Of a DNA stretch of 8,955 nucleotides, positions 1-6,273 are shown one piece after another. This DNA is from an uncultured Clostridia bacterium (GTDB lineage: Bacteria; Bacillota; Clostridia; Oscillospirales; CAG-272): assembly GCA_946055715.1 (NCBI GenBank), contig CAMGGT010000014.1, forward strand, positions 1 through 8,955, given 5' to 3'. The translations under genes were made by a program, and so were the position numbers. Below the pieces are notes generated by a model. It was given only the letters and a program-made list of their open reading frames with translations. It made no database searches and had not been told where the DNA came from. Within the stretch, counting starts at the first letter, position 1. The number at the start of each line of letters is the position of its first letter.

Positions 1-106
1 GACAAAGAAAAAGTGGCGATCGTTGCAAAGACAGCAAGGAAACACAGAGGTTCTTAATGCAACAGCCCCATCGTTCTTTCACATCGTTCTCCCGCATTCG
101 TTTTCG
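1..106. other. Left-edge stretch downstream of rlmH; possible partial gene ends, unresolved
   Basis: No confident gene. On the plus strand the first frame reads DKEKVAIVAKTARKHRGS and then stops at 55-57. This looks like a natural basic protein C-terminus, so a gene converging on rlmH from outside the window is possible, although AGG and AGA codons are unlike the neighbouring genes. On the minus strand a GTG near position 86 follows a GGGAG motif by six bases and stays open to the left edge, so a short downstream gene is the alternative. The nine-base word CATCGTTCT occurs twice (69-77 and 82-90). No T-tract hairpin that would end the rlmH transcript is visible here. More sequence to the left would settle it. 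Confidence 0.25.
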
Positions 107-586
107 TTATTTGTGATAGTTCCGCCCGGCGTTGATGGCAAAACAGCGATACAGCACTTCTGCCAGCAATACGCGGGTCAACCGGTGGGGAAATGTCAAA
201 GCCGACAGAGACAGGCGGCAGTCGCAGGCGGCTTTCACCTCCGGCGAAAGGCCGTGCGAAGAGCCGATGCACAGGGCGATCTTGCCGCAGGTGTCTTCTG
301 CCTTTTGCAACAGCGCAGCCAAGGCGGGGGAATCGTATGTTTTTCCCTCCACGCACAGGGCAATGCGGAAGGACTGCGGCGGTATGCGGGACAGAATACG
401 CTCTCCCTCCATGCGCAGGGCCTGCGCTACCTCGGCGGCATTATACTCGTCGGCGATGCGCTCTTCCTTCAATTCTTCAATGCGGAAGCGGCAGAACCCG
501 GCCAGCCGCTTTTCATATTCGGCCAGCGCCTGCTGCCAGTAGCTCTCTTTGAGGGAGCCGACGCAGATAAGTGTCACTTGGGTCAT
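107..586 (-). CDS. rlmH: 23S rRNA (pseudouridine-1915-N3)-methyltransferase RlmH
   Basis: RlmH is a small SPOUT-class methyltransferase (formerly YbeA/OrfX). It uses S-adenosylmethionine to methylate pseudouridine 1915 in helix 69 of 23S rRNA on assembled ribosomes. The 159-residue product has the family's usual length. The N-terminus MTQVTLICVGSLK, the glycine loop IGSSHGLS (residues 108-115), the LSLSALTFPHRLTRVLLAEVLYR segment (split here: LSLSALTFPH at 125-134, then RLTRVLLAEVLYR) and the C-terminal YHK form the trefoil-knot SAM site and are diagnostic. I chose the ATG at 584-586 because AGGAGG (591-596) lies four bases upstream and family members start here; an upstream in-frame start at 691 would add 35 residues unlike the family. 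It is the last gene of the minus-strand run, 58 bases after the DUF1015 gene. Family assignment is very secure. Confidence 0.96.
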   Translation of the reverse strand: MTQVTLICVGSLKESYWQQALAEYEKRLAGFCRFRIEELKEERIADEYNAAEVAQALRMEGERILSRIPPQSFRIALCVEGKTYDSPALAALLQKAEDTCGKIALCIGSSHGLSPEVKAACDCRLSLSALTFPHRLTRVLLAEVLYRCFAINAGRNYHK

Positions 587-644
587 GTTGCCTCCTTGGT
601 GCCGCCCGGGGCGGACGGTTTGGGTTGCGTTGTGCGGCACGCGG

Positions 645-1880
645 TTATCTGATCCTGCGCGCCTCCATATAGTACCGCTTGTCTCGGGCATGCCCCATCG
701 AAAAGGTCTTGCGGGGCAGAGAACCGCCGCTTGCCACGGCGGGGAAGAGGTCCTGCTTTTTCATGCCGTCAAAGAGAATGCCGAGTGCCCCCGGCTTTTT
801 GGCCAGGGCGGCAAGCGAGGATTCGTCATGGATGTAGTCGATGGAAAGGTCGGGGCGGCCGTCGAGAAAGGCCTGCACCGTTCCCACCGCCAGCGGATGC
901 AGGCCGTGCGGGAGGGTCAGTTCCCTTTCGCCGCCTGCCCACAGCAGGTGGAAGGTCTGTTGCGGCAGGCGGGCGTTGGCAGGGTCGCGGCCGACTTTTG
1001 TACCCCACTCCGCAAAGGCATCTGCCACCTTCTCCGGCTCGCAGTCGACGATCAGACGGTAGATGGGCGAGAAGTCCAAAGCCGGGGAATGCAGGTTGGT
1101 CACCTCCACCAAAGCATAGCGCGCGGGGGAGGTTTTGGCCACTTGGGGGTCATTTTGCTTCATTTCTTCATAGATCTTCTTGGCAGTGGCCAGCGAATGA
1201 TTGCCGTCGCCCACCGCCAGGGTAAAGGGGGCTTTGTCTTCGGAAGAGGGCGAGAGGGCAGAAAGGACCGCTTCGATGCGGCGCTCTTCGCTTTGCGGCA
1301 CCGCCCAGCCGCGTATGTGCCCGCCGCCCATCATCAGCGGCGTGTCGTATAGCGGCGCAAGTGCCGCACCCCCCGCATAGGGGGCAAGCAGACGGTCTTC
1401 CGGGTCATCTGCCAACAGCATCACATGCGGCAGTTCATAGAGTGCGTCCCGACGGATGGCCACACGAGGCGGAATGCGGGACAGCACGGTGCCTTCCGTC
1501 GCGCGGATGGGGGTCTTGGCATCGGGGGCATAGTCATAGTCTTCCAGGTCGATCATGCCCACCAGCCCGCACCGCACGCGGCCGTCCGGCTGGGTGCGCT
1601 CCAGATACACATAGCCGGGCTTGCCCAAAGGGCGAAGCACCCCGCCCTCATAGGCGTGCATGGTGCGGTTGATGGCGGCAATGCGGGGGGCATTGTCGGG
1701 CGAGAGCCACACCTCCGGAAACACCAGCCGCAACGCCGACGGGGCAGCCCCCACAAAGGCATCGCAGGCCTCCCAGTATTCCGGCTCGGAGGTGAACTGG
1801 TCGCAGGCAATCACCGCCCATTTTTCGGCATCGACGGTGTGAAAGTCGGGCAGGCAGATGTCGGCAGGTAAAAAGCGCAT
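645..1880 (-). CDS. DUF1015 family protein (PF06245)
   Basis: The 411-residue protein carries the hallmark blocks of DUF1015: IACDQFTSEPEYW at residues 24-36, RATEGTVLSRIPPR at 126-139, GDGNHSLATAK at 224-234, and a C-terminal PRKTFSMGHARDKRYY block at 389-404. No signal peptide or membrane segment is seen, so it should be cytoplasmic. The biochemical role is not firmly known to me. Relatives have been labelled ParB-like in databases, and an archaeal ParB-like enzyme (SerK) phosphorylates free serine, so a serine-linked kinase role is a hypothesis only. The ATG at 1878-1880 follows a GGAG motif ten to eleven bases upstream, and the start MRFLPADICLP fits the family. It sits 210 bases after a cysteine desulfurase gene and 58 bases before rlmH, and is likely co-transcribed with rlmH. 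The length is full and no damage is seen. Family assignment is secure; function is open. Confidence 0.9.
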   Translation of the reverse strand: MRFLPADICLPDFHTVDAEKWAVIACDQFTSEPEYWEACDAFVGAAPSALRLVFPEVWLSPDNAPRIAAINRTMHAYEGGVLRPLGKPGYVYLERTQPDGRVRCGLVGMIDLEDYDYAPDAKTPIRATEGTVLSRIPPRVAIRRDALYELPHVMLLADDPEDRLLAPYAGGAALAPLYDTPLMMGGGHIRGWAVPQSEERRIEAVLSALSPSSEDKAPFTLAVGDGNHSLATAKKIYEEMKQNDPQVAKTSPARYALVEVTNLHSPALDFSPIYRLIVDCEPEKVADAFAEWGTKVGRDPANARLPQQTFHLLWAGGERELTLPHGLHPLAVGTVQAFLDGRPDLSIDYIHDESSLAALAKKPGALGILFDGMKKQDLFPAVASGGSLPRKTFSMGHARDKRYYMEARRIR

Positions 1881-2090
1881 ACGGAACTCCTTTCGGTGGC
1901 CAAGTCAAACAAAATCAAACGAGCAGAAAAAGCAGGCAAACATAAACGCCCGGTGGCGCCGTCATAGACGACAGCGGGGACGTTGCCGGAGATGAGGGGG
2001 GCGCAAAAAGCGGCAAAAACATACACGCAAACAGCCCAAATGAGCAAGCCCGCGAAAACCGCACAAACCGATGCGGCACGCCGGGGTCGA
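1881..2090 (-). other. 210-base intergenic gap with weak hydrophobic reading frames
   Basis: This separates the cysteine desulfurase stop from the DUF1015 start. One minus-strand frame opens with GTG at 2094-2092, overlapping the desulfurase stop as GTGA, and runs 59 codons to a TGA near 1915; it has two short hydrophobic stretches and a Pro/Ser-rich middle. A second frame contains a membrane-like stretch (AVCVYVFAAFCAPLI) but has no ATG and runs into the DUF1015 gene. Neither has a clear ribosome binding site and neither is recognised. No convincing terminator hairpin or promoter was found. Either a small unrecognised membrane peptide, a decayed gene remnant, or plain spacer is possible; spacer is the default. 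Confidence 0.3.
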
Positions 2091-3266
2091 TCACCCTTTG
2101 CGGTACAGGGTCTTCAGCCCCTCGGACAGCACGTGCAGAAACCGGTCGGCTTCCTCTTTTGTGTTGGAGGGGGCAAAGCTTAGCCGAACGGTGCTGCCGG
2201 CTTCCTTTTCCGACAGGCCGAAGGCCAGAAGTGCAAAAGACGCATGGGCGTGCTTTGCGTTGGAAGAACAGGCAGATCCGGCAGAAACACAGATGCCGCA
2301 CGCAGAGAGGTAGTTGAGCAATGTCTCCCCCGGCAGACCACGCACGGCCAGAGAGAGAATGTGGGGGGCGGGGACGGCCGGCAGGTGAAGCAACACATCC
2401 GCAAAGGCGGGGTCACTCTGTATCCTGTCGCAGAGGTAGGCGCGCACCGCGGCGGTTTTGGCGGCGTTTTCGGCAAAGTGGGCCTTGCCCGCCGTGGCCG
2501 CCGCGGCAAAGGAGGCAATGCCCGGCATATTTTCGGTGCCGGAGCGCAGGCCGTCCTCCTGTCCGCCGCCGGGCGTGCGGGCGGAAAGGGCACGCGCGCG
2601 CACCACCGCGGGGGAAAGCCACAACCCGCCCACACCCTTCATCGCGCCAATCTTGTGGCCGCTGACAGTCATCATGTCCACGCCCATGGTCAGAGGCGAG
2701 CAGGGCAGCTTCAGAAATGCCTGGGTCGCATCGGTGTGGATCACCGCGTCGCGGCAGAGACGGCGCACCAGCGCGGCCGCAGCCGGGATGTCATAGCAGG
2801 CGCCCGTTTCGTTGTTGGTGGTCATAAATGTGGCGAGAAATACACGGCTGTCGCAGGCCGCCTCCAACGCCTGCATATCCAACTGCCCCCCCTTGACGGG
2901 GATGCGCACCACTTCATACCCGCGGCTTTCCAGCAGGGCAAGTGGTTGCTCCACCGAGGCATGCTCTCCCGCGGTGGTGAGGATCTTGCCACCCGCAAAG
3001 CGGGGCTTTGCCTCTGCCCGACCGAGAATGGCCAGCGTGTTGGCTTCCGTTCCGCCGGAAGTGAAGACAAACGCGCCGTCCCGCACGCCAAGTGCCGAAA
3101 GCACAGCCGCACGGGAAGAGCGCAGCAGGTCGGCCGCGGCGCGGCCGACAAGGTGGCGGGAGGAGGGGTTGCCGAAGTCTTCTGTCAGGGTCTTTTGCAC
3201 CGCCGCCGCGGCTTCGGGACATACGCGGGTGGTGGCGCTGTGGTCAAAGTAGATGATCGGTTCCAT
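2091..3266 (-). CDS. Cysteine desulfurase (NifS/IscS family, PLP-dependent)
   Basis: This fold-type I PLP enzyme removes sulfur from cysteine as an enzyme persulfide, giving alanine. The sulfur feeds Fe-S cluster assembly and/or tRNA thiolation in the cytoplasm. The 391-residue product has the full family length and order of motifs: YFDHSATT (6-13), TSGGTEANTLA (69-79), the substrate-contact His102 in GEHASVEQ, NNETG (151-155), HTDATQ with Asp179, SGHKIGAMKG with the PLP Lys205, GTENMPGI (243-250), and SAGSACSS with the catalytic Cys333. The extended loop and SACSS sequence suggest the IscS/NifS group rather than SufS. The start MEPIIYF is chosen because its ATG overlaps the upstream lipoprotein stop (TGATG, one base shared), implying translational coupling; a start 11 codons upstream has no support. 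No iscU, thiI or mnmA partner is in the window, so its sulfur acceptor is unknown. Enzyme class is very secure. Confidence 0.95.
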   Translation of the reverse strand: MEPIIYFDHSATTRVCPEAAAAVQKTLTEDFGNPSSRHLVGRAAADLLRSSRAAVLSALGVRDGAFVFTSGGTEANTLAILGRAEAKPRFAGGKILTTAGEHASVEQPLALLESRGYEVVRIPVKGGQLDMQALEAACDSRVFLATFMTTNNETGACYDIPAAAALVRRLCRDAVIHTDATQAFLKLPCSPLTMGVDMMTVSGHKIGAMKGVGGLWLSPAVVRARALSARTPGGGQEDGLRSGTENMPGIASFAAAATAGKAHFAENAAKTAAVRAYLCDRIQSDPAFADVLLHLPAVPAPHILSLAVRGLPGETLLNYLSACGICVSAGSACSSNAKHAHASFALLAFGLSEKEAGSTVRLSFAPSNTKEEADRFLHVLSEGLKTLYRKG

Positions 3267-4300
3267 CAGTATGCAAATGCCTCCACGATGGCCGCCCATT
3301 CTTCCGCGTGGCTTTCAAAGGTATCGGCCGTGGCCGTGTAGGTGAGGAGATAGGCACCGCCGCCCACAAAGGTATTTTTGGCCAGCATCAGCTGTTCGGT
3401 CAGATAGACTTCCTCTCCCCGCCGGATCTGCAGTCTGAAGCGATAGGCGGGGTACCCGCCCACCGACTCGGCCTCGGCCGGTTCTGTCAGCACGGTGACC
3501 TCGGTGTACAGCTTGCGGTAGGCGGCCACCAGGTCATCAAAGCACTCTTTGACGACGGTGGAGGTGGGGGTCATTTTGGCCAGACCCACATTGGCACCGT
3601 CGGCTGCTGCCGCCTGCACCGCACCGTCCGAGACGGTGATGATCCATGACTCGGGTACGGCGAGCGAACAGCCCAAAATCTTTTTGGAGGAGGCGATCTT
3701 CATGCCCTCGGGGGCCTCTCCCTCAAAGATGGGTTCCGGCCGCTGTGCGGGTGTGCCTGACACGGAAAAGTAGGCAATAATGTCGGCAAACTCCGTTTCA
3801 TGCTGGGCATAGCGCGAGGTGCCAAGCCGACTGTCCACATCCGTTGAGGCCTGGCAGGTCAGCACGAACAAGAGTCCATCGCCTCCGTCCACAATGGCCT
3901 GGCGGAAGCAGTAGTTGACACCGTCAAAGGCGGCGGTGAACCGAATGGAGTAGGCCTCGCGCTCACAGAGGTCCTCTTCGCTCTCTTCCTCGATTGAAAA
4001 GTCGGTGAAGGTGGCGGCATATGACGCCTCAGAGGCGGCAAAATACGCTTTGGGCGAAAGGGCAGAGACAACGGGAGAGGCCGAAACGGAAGAACGGTCA
4101 AGCGAGGTGGCATATCCGCAGCAGATGTTGCCCGTGCGATAGACCGTCCAGGTATCGGGCAGATAGAGGGCAAAACCGTCGGTTGCGGGGTCGGAGGCCA
4201 GCAGATAGCCCTCCGGCAGGTCGCTTTGCGAATCGTCACCACAGGCAGAAAGACAAAGAAGCATGCACAGGCACAAAAGGGCAGAAAGCGCTTTTTTCAT
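3266..4300 (-). CDS. Secreted lipoprotein with two related PsbP/DUF1795-like domains
   Basis: The 344-residue product begins MKKALSALLCLCMLLCLSAC, a signal peptide ending in a lipobox (LSAC), so Cys20 should be lipidated and the protein anchored on the outer face of the membrane. Two similar domains follow, about residues 42-180 and 210-344. Each starts with an LPDTW or VPESW strand motif, has an aromatic/basic beta stretch in its second half, and ends with a helix then an aromatic residue (ADIIAYF; AAIVEAF). This resembles the PsbP/DUF1795 fold, which is an inference from pattern. Cysteines at 60, 61, 112, 131 and 149 fall in the first domain and 211 and 253 in or near the second, many for an exported protein. 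The start is set by GAGGAG (4308-4313) placed seven bases before this ATG; an adjacent ATG at 4301-4303 is equally usable. The gene lies 40 bases after the PLP lyase gene and overlaps the desulfurase start. Function unknown. Confidence 0.85.
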   Translation of the reverse strand: MKKALSALLCLCMLLCLSACGDDSQSDLPEGYLLASDPATDGFALYLPDTWTVYRTGNICCGYATSLDRSSVSASPVVSALSPKAYFAASEASYAATFTDFSIEEESEEDLCEREAYSIRFTAAFDGVNYCFRQAIVDGGDGLLFVLTCQASTDVDSRLGTSRYAQHETEFADIIAYFSVSGTPAQRPEPIFEGEAPEGMKIASSKKILGCSLAVPESWIITVSDGAVQAAAADGANVGLAKMTPTSTVVKECFDDLVAAYRKLYTEVTVLTEPAEAESVGGYPAYRFRLQIRRGEEVYLTEQLMLAKNTFVGGGAYLLTYTATADTFESHAEEWAAIVEAFAY

Positions 4301-4340
4301 CATAGATCTCCTCATGCATATTTCGGGTATCAAAGGGGTG

Positions 4341-5591
4341 TTACAGGGTGTTTTGTACTTCGCGGGCGGCAGAAAGGATGGCGTATTTTCCGCTTTCATA
4401 GGTCAACCCCCCCTGCAAATAGGCGATATAGGGGGGTCTGACCGGCCCATCGGCAGACAACTCAATGGAAGAACCCAGCGTAAACGCGCCCGCCGCCATG
4501 ATGACGGGGTCCTGATATCCGGGCATGTCCCAGGGTTCGCAGGTGAGGTAGGCATCGATGGGCGAGCCGTGTTGGATGCCGCGCACAAAGGCAACCAGCC
4601 GCTCGGCCGTGCCGCAGTGGATGGCCTGGATGATGTCTGCGCGGGGCTTGTCCCATGCGGGATTGGTGCCAAAGCCCATGCGGGCAAACACCGCAGCGGC
4701 CAGGTGTGCGGTCTTCAGCGCCTGCGCCACCGTGTGGGGGGCATAAAAAAGCCCCTTGAACATCAGCTTGTTCTGCCCCAGACTGGCCCCCACCTCGGCC
4801 CCCAGACCGGGCGCGGCATACCGCCAGGCGCACAGCTCTACCGCGCGCTTTGTGCCGCAGAGGTAGCCGCCCGTCTCGGCCATGCCACCGCCGGGGTTCT
4901 TGATGAGGGAACCGACGGTCAGGTCTGCCCCACAGGCAGACGGCTCGCTGTCACAGACAAATTCGCCATAGCAGTTGTCGACCATCACAAAGGCCGTGCG
5001 GTTGACCTCGCGGATGCGGCGGATCATTTCGGCGATCTCGTCTGTGGTGAGGGACACGCGGTCAAGATAACCCTTTGACCGCTGAATGAAGATCACCCCC
5101 ACCCGGTCGCCCAGTCGGGTCAGCTTGTCCAGAATGGCAGGCATGTCGGGAGAACCGCCCGAGAGGGGCACCTCGTCATAGTCTACGCCGAAGTCTTTGA
5201 GCGAGCCGCAGCCGGGGGTGCCCGTCAGCCCGATGACATCATTCAGCGTGTCATACGGCCGCCCCGTCACCGACAGAAGGGTCTGCCCCGGCCGCAGCAG
5301 GGCAAACAGCCCCACCGTCAGCGCGTGGGTGCCGCACAGAATGGCGGGGCGCACCAGCGCGGCTTCACAGCCGAACACATCCGCCCACACCTTTTCCAGC
5401 GTTTCGCGCCCGGCATCATCATAGCCATAACCGTCGGTGGAGGCAAAATGCGCGGCGGATACCTTGTGGCGGCAGAATGCCTCCAGGATCCGCGCGGTGT
5501 TTTTCTCGGAGATGCGGTCAATTTCCGCGAACCGCCCGGCAAGAGAAGCTTCTGCCTGCCGCACCAGTTCTTCGATTGGTTGCTTGTTCAT
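4341..5591 (-). CDS. Methionine gamma-lyase family protein (PF06838, YnbB-like PLP enzyme)
   Basis: This is a cytoplasmic fold-type I PLP enzyme of the family related to Cys/Met-metabolism enzymes; B. subtilis YnbB is a member, and homologues were once labelled aluminium-resistance proteins. The 416-residue length is normal. Family blocks include HFASTDGYGYDD (48-59), RPAILCGTHAL (81-91), IQRSKGYLDR (169-178), VMVDNCYGEF with Asp205, expected to bind the PLP ring nitrogen, and GSLIKNPGGGMAETGGY with the presumed PLP-binding Lys231. A true substrate has not, to my knowledge, been firmly assigned; C-S lyase activity is the natural guess. The start MNKQPIEELV is chosen from family length and an AG-rich AGGAAAAGAGAG leader; an upstream start at 5660 would add 23 unlikely residues. 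The gene is first in a run with the lipoprotein and desulfurase. I found no convincing promoter in the 159 bases before it. Confidence 0.93.
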   Translation of the reverse strand: MNKQPIEELVRQAEASLAGRFAEIDRISEKNTARILEAFCRHKVSAAHFASTDGYGYDDAGRETLEKVWADVFGCEAALVRPAILCGTHALTVGLFALLRPGQTLLSVTGRPYDTLNDVIGLTGTPGCGSLKDFGVDYDEVPLSGGSPDMPAILDKLTRLGDRVGVIFIQRSKGYLDRVSLTTDEIAEMIRRIREVNRTAFVMVDNCYGEFVCDSEPSACGADLTVGSLIKNPGGGMAETGGYLCGTKRAVELCAWRYAAPGLGAEVGASLGQNKLMFKGLFYAPHTVAQALKTAHLAAAVFARMGFGTNPAWDKPRADIIQAIHCGTAERLVAFVRGIQHGSPIDAYLTCEPWDMPGYQDPVIMAAGAFTLGSSIELSADGPVRPPYIAYLQGGLTYESGKYAILSAAREVQNTL

Positions 5592-5701
5592 GTTTTTGTC
5601 TCTCTTTTCCTGTCTTACGCTCTGCCGGCGGCCGAAAATGCAGAAAGGATGAGCCAGCATGCGCGCTCTGTTCCCGTCTGCGGGCTTATGCCGGCCGCTG
5701 A
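5592..5701 (-). other. Leader region of the PLP lyase gene; no promoter recognised
   Basis: Between the ptsH terminator and the lyase start I find no hexamer pair with acceptable spacing. A TTGTCA lies in the terminator tail but nothing like a -10 box stands 16-18 bases on. Self-complementary GCCGGC occurs twice, near 5631 and 5691 on the plus strand. Transcription may come from read-through of the terminator or from a weak or non-sigma-A promoter. Confidence 0.4.
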
Positions 5702-5735
5702 CAAAAATACGGCGGACAAGTTGCCTCGTCCGCCG
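5702..5735 (-). terminator. Intrinsic (Rho-independent) terminator of ptsH
   Basis: On the minus strand a perfect eight-base-pair GC stem, CGGCGGAC (5735-5728) with GTCCGCCG (5717-5710), encloses a ten-base loop and is followed at once by TATTTTTGT. It begins 16 bases after the ptsH stop codon, so it should end the ptsH transcript and separate it from the PLP lyase gene. The remaining 110 bases to that gene hold no promoter that I can support. Confidence 0.9.
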
Positions 5736-5750
5736 GGTTGCTCTGCGTGT

Positions 5751-6017
5751 TTATTCGGCTTTGAAACCGTTTTCGATCATGTCGGCCAGGCCTTTGAGGG
5801 CGGCGGCTTCATCGGGGCCGTCGGCAATCAGGGTGATGGTGGTGCCCTCGGTCACGCCCATGGACAGGATGCCCAGCAAGCTTTTGGCGTTGACCCTGCG
5901 CTCCTCTTTTTCCACCCAGATGGAGCATTTGTAGGTGTTGGCCTTCTGAATAAAGAATGTGGCGGGTCTTGCATGCAGCCCCACGCTGTTTCGTACGGTA
6001 ACTTCGCGAGTAATCAT
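5751..6017 (-). CDS. ptsH: HPr family phosphocarrier protein
   Basis: HPr is the small cytoplasmic carrier that passes phosphate from Enzyme I to sugar-specific EIIA components of the phosphotransferase system. The 88-residue product carries VGLHARPA with the phosphorylated His15, so it is a true HPr and not a Crh-type protein, which lacks this histidine. It also carries NAKSLLGILSMG with Ser46, the site that HPr kinase/phosphorylase modifies in Firmicutes to drive CcpA-type catabolite repression; the presence of that kinase is inferred, since no hprK is in this window. The ATG at 6015-6017 follows AGGAG by eight bases. The gene is monocistronic: consensus promoter upstream, terminator downstream, and no ptsI beside it, a separation common in Clostridia. 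Family assignment is very secure. Confidence 0.97.
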   Translation of the reverse strand: MITREVTVRNSVGLHARPATFFIQKANTYKCSIWVEKEERRVNAKSLLGILSMGVTEGTTITLIADGPDEAAALKGLADMIENGFKAE

Positions 6018-6050
6018 AACGATGTCTCCTTATGCGGGCAGGGACGGCAA

Positions 6051-6066
6051 GCGACCCCTTTGTCGC
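6051..6066 (-). promoter_or_regulatory. Short hairpin in the ptsH leader
   Basis: On the minus strand GCGAC and GTCGC form a five-base-pair stem around an AAAGGG loop, about 15 bases after the predicted transcription start and 34 bases before the ptsH ATG. It has no T-tract, so it is not a terminator; it could stabilise the leader or display the purine loop. The stem is short and may be chance. Confidence 0.35.
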
Positions 6067-6076
6067 ATTCTTCTTT

Positions 6077-6095
6077 CTATACAAGCTTAGTATAG
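6077..6095. promoter_or_regulatory. Operator-like inverted repeat over the ptsH -10 box
   Basis: Perfect six-base arms CTATAC and GTATAG are separated by seven bases (AAGCTTA on the plus strand). One arm coincides with the -10 box and the other covers the predicted transcription start, so a dimeric protein bound here would block RNA polymerase. Part of the symmetry comes from the -10 sequence itself, so the repeat could be accidental. The cognate regulator is unknown. Confidence 0.35.
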
Positions 6096-6117
6096 CAGAA
6101 AAACAAGATAAAATCAA
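6089..6117 (-). promoter_or_regulatory. Sigma-A type promoter of ptsH
   Basis: Reading the minus strand, the -35 box is TTGATT (6117-6112), the spacer is exactly 17 bases, and the -10 box is TATACT (6094-6089). The expected start is near 6082, giving a leader of about 65 bases before the ptsH ATG. It lies in a markedly AT-rich stretch within an otherwise GC-rich window. This is the best promoter in the window. Confidence 0.85.
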
Positions 6118-6273
6118 CTCATTTTGTATGGCACAATTGAACAAAACGAACAGCAGGCACCATTTCTTTTTTATCTATTATGTCGCAAATGTCCGTAACA
6201 GAACGCCAACAGGCGATCTTACCCTCTTTTTTTCTCGCGCCGCTGTTCGCGGCAGGGGTAGAAAGACCCGATC
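6118..6273. other. AT-rich spacer between trmD stop and ptsH promoter
   Basis: No gene is seen. Just after trmD there is a five-base-pair stem (GCCGC 6239-6243, GCGGC 6249-6253), but on the minus strand it is followed by an A-run, not a T-run, so it is not a normal terminator for trmD. The nine-base word CGATCTTAC occurs twice on the plus strand (6214-6222 and 6269-6277), bracketing this stem, the second copy covering the trmD stop codon. How the trmD transcript ends is therefore not explained by the sequence. Confidence 0.4.

Noticed and set aside
587..644. GC-rich CCGCCC/GGGCGG symmetry between DUF1015 and rlmH as a terminator
   Set aside because: The arms are nearly adjacent with almost no loop and there is no T-tract.
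587..691. N-terminal extension of RlmH to a start at 691
   Set aside because: AGGAGG sits directly before the ATG at 586 and the 159-residue product matches family length; the extension would also overlap the DUF1015 gene.
549..1352. Plus-strand open frame of 267 codons opposite DUF1015
   Set aside because: Antisense to a well-supported DUF1015 gene and lacking family features or a credible ribosome binding site.
2244..3341. Long plus-strand open frame (365 codons) opposite the cysteine desulfurase
   Set aside because: It lies antisense to a gene with complete catalytic motifs; such long open antisense frames are common in GC-rich DNA. The translation shows no recognisable domain.
4301..4399. 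Longer lipoprotein N-terminus starting at 4399 or 4315
   Set aside because: The signal peptide and lipobox fit a start at 4300 (or 4303), where GAGGAG is placed; earlier starts have no ribosome binding site and would bury the signal peptide.
4263..5078. Plus-strand open frame of 271 codons opposite the PLP lyase and lipoprotein start
   Set aside because: Spans two real minus-strand genes in antisense; no domain recognised.
6120..6240. catabolite-response (cre) element upstream of ptsH
   Set aside because: No match to the TGNAANCGNTNNCA-type pattern was found by eye on either strand.
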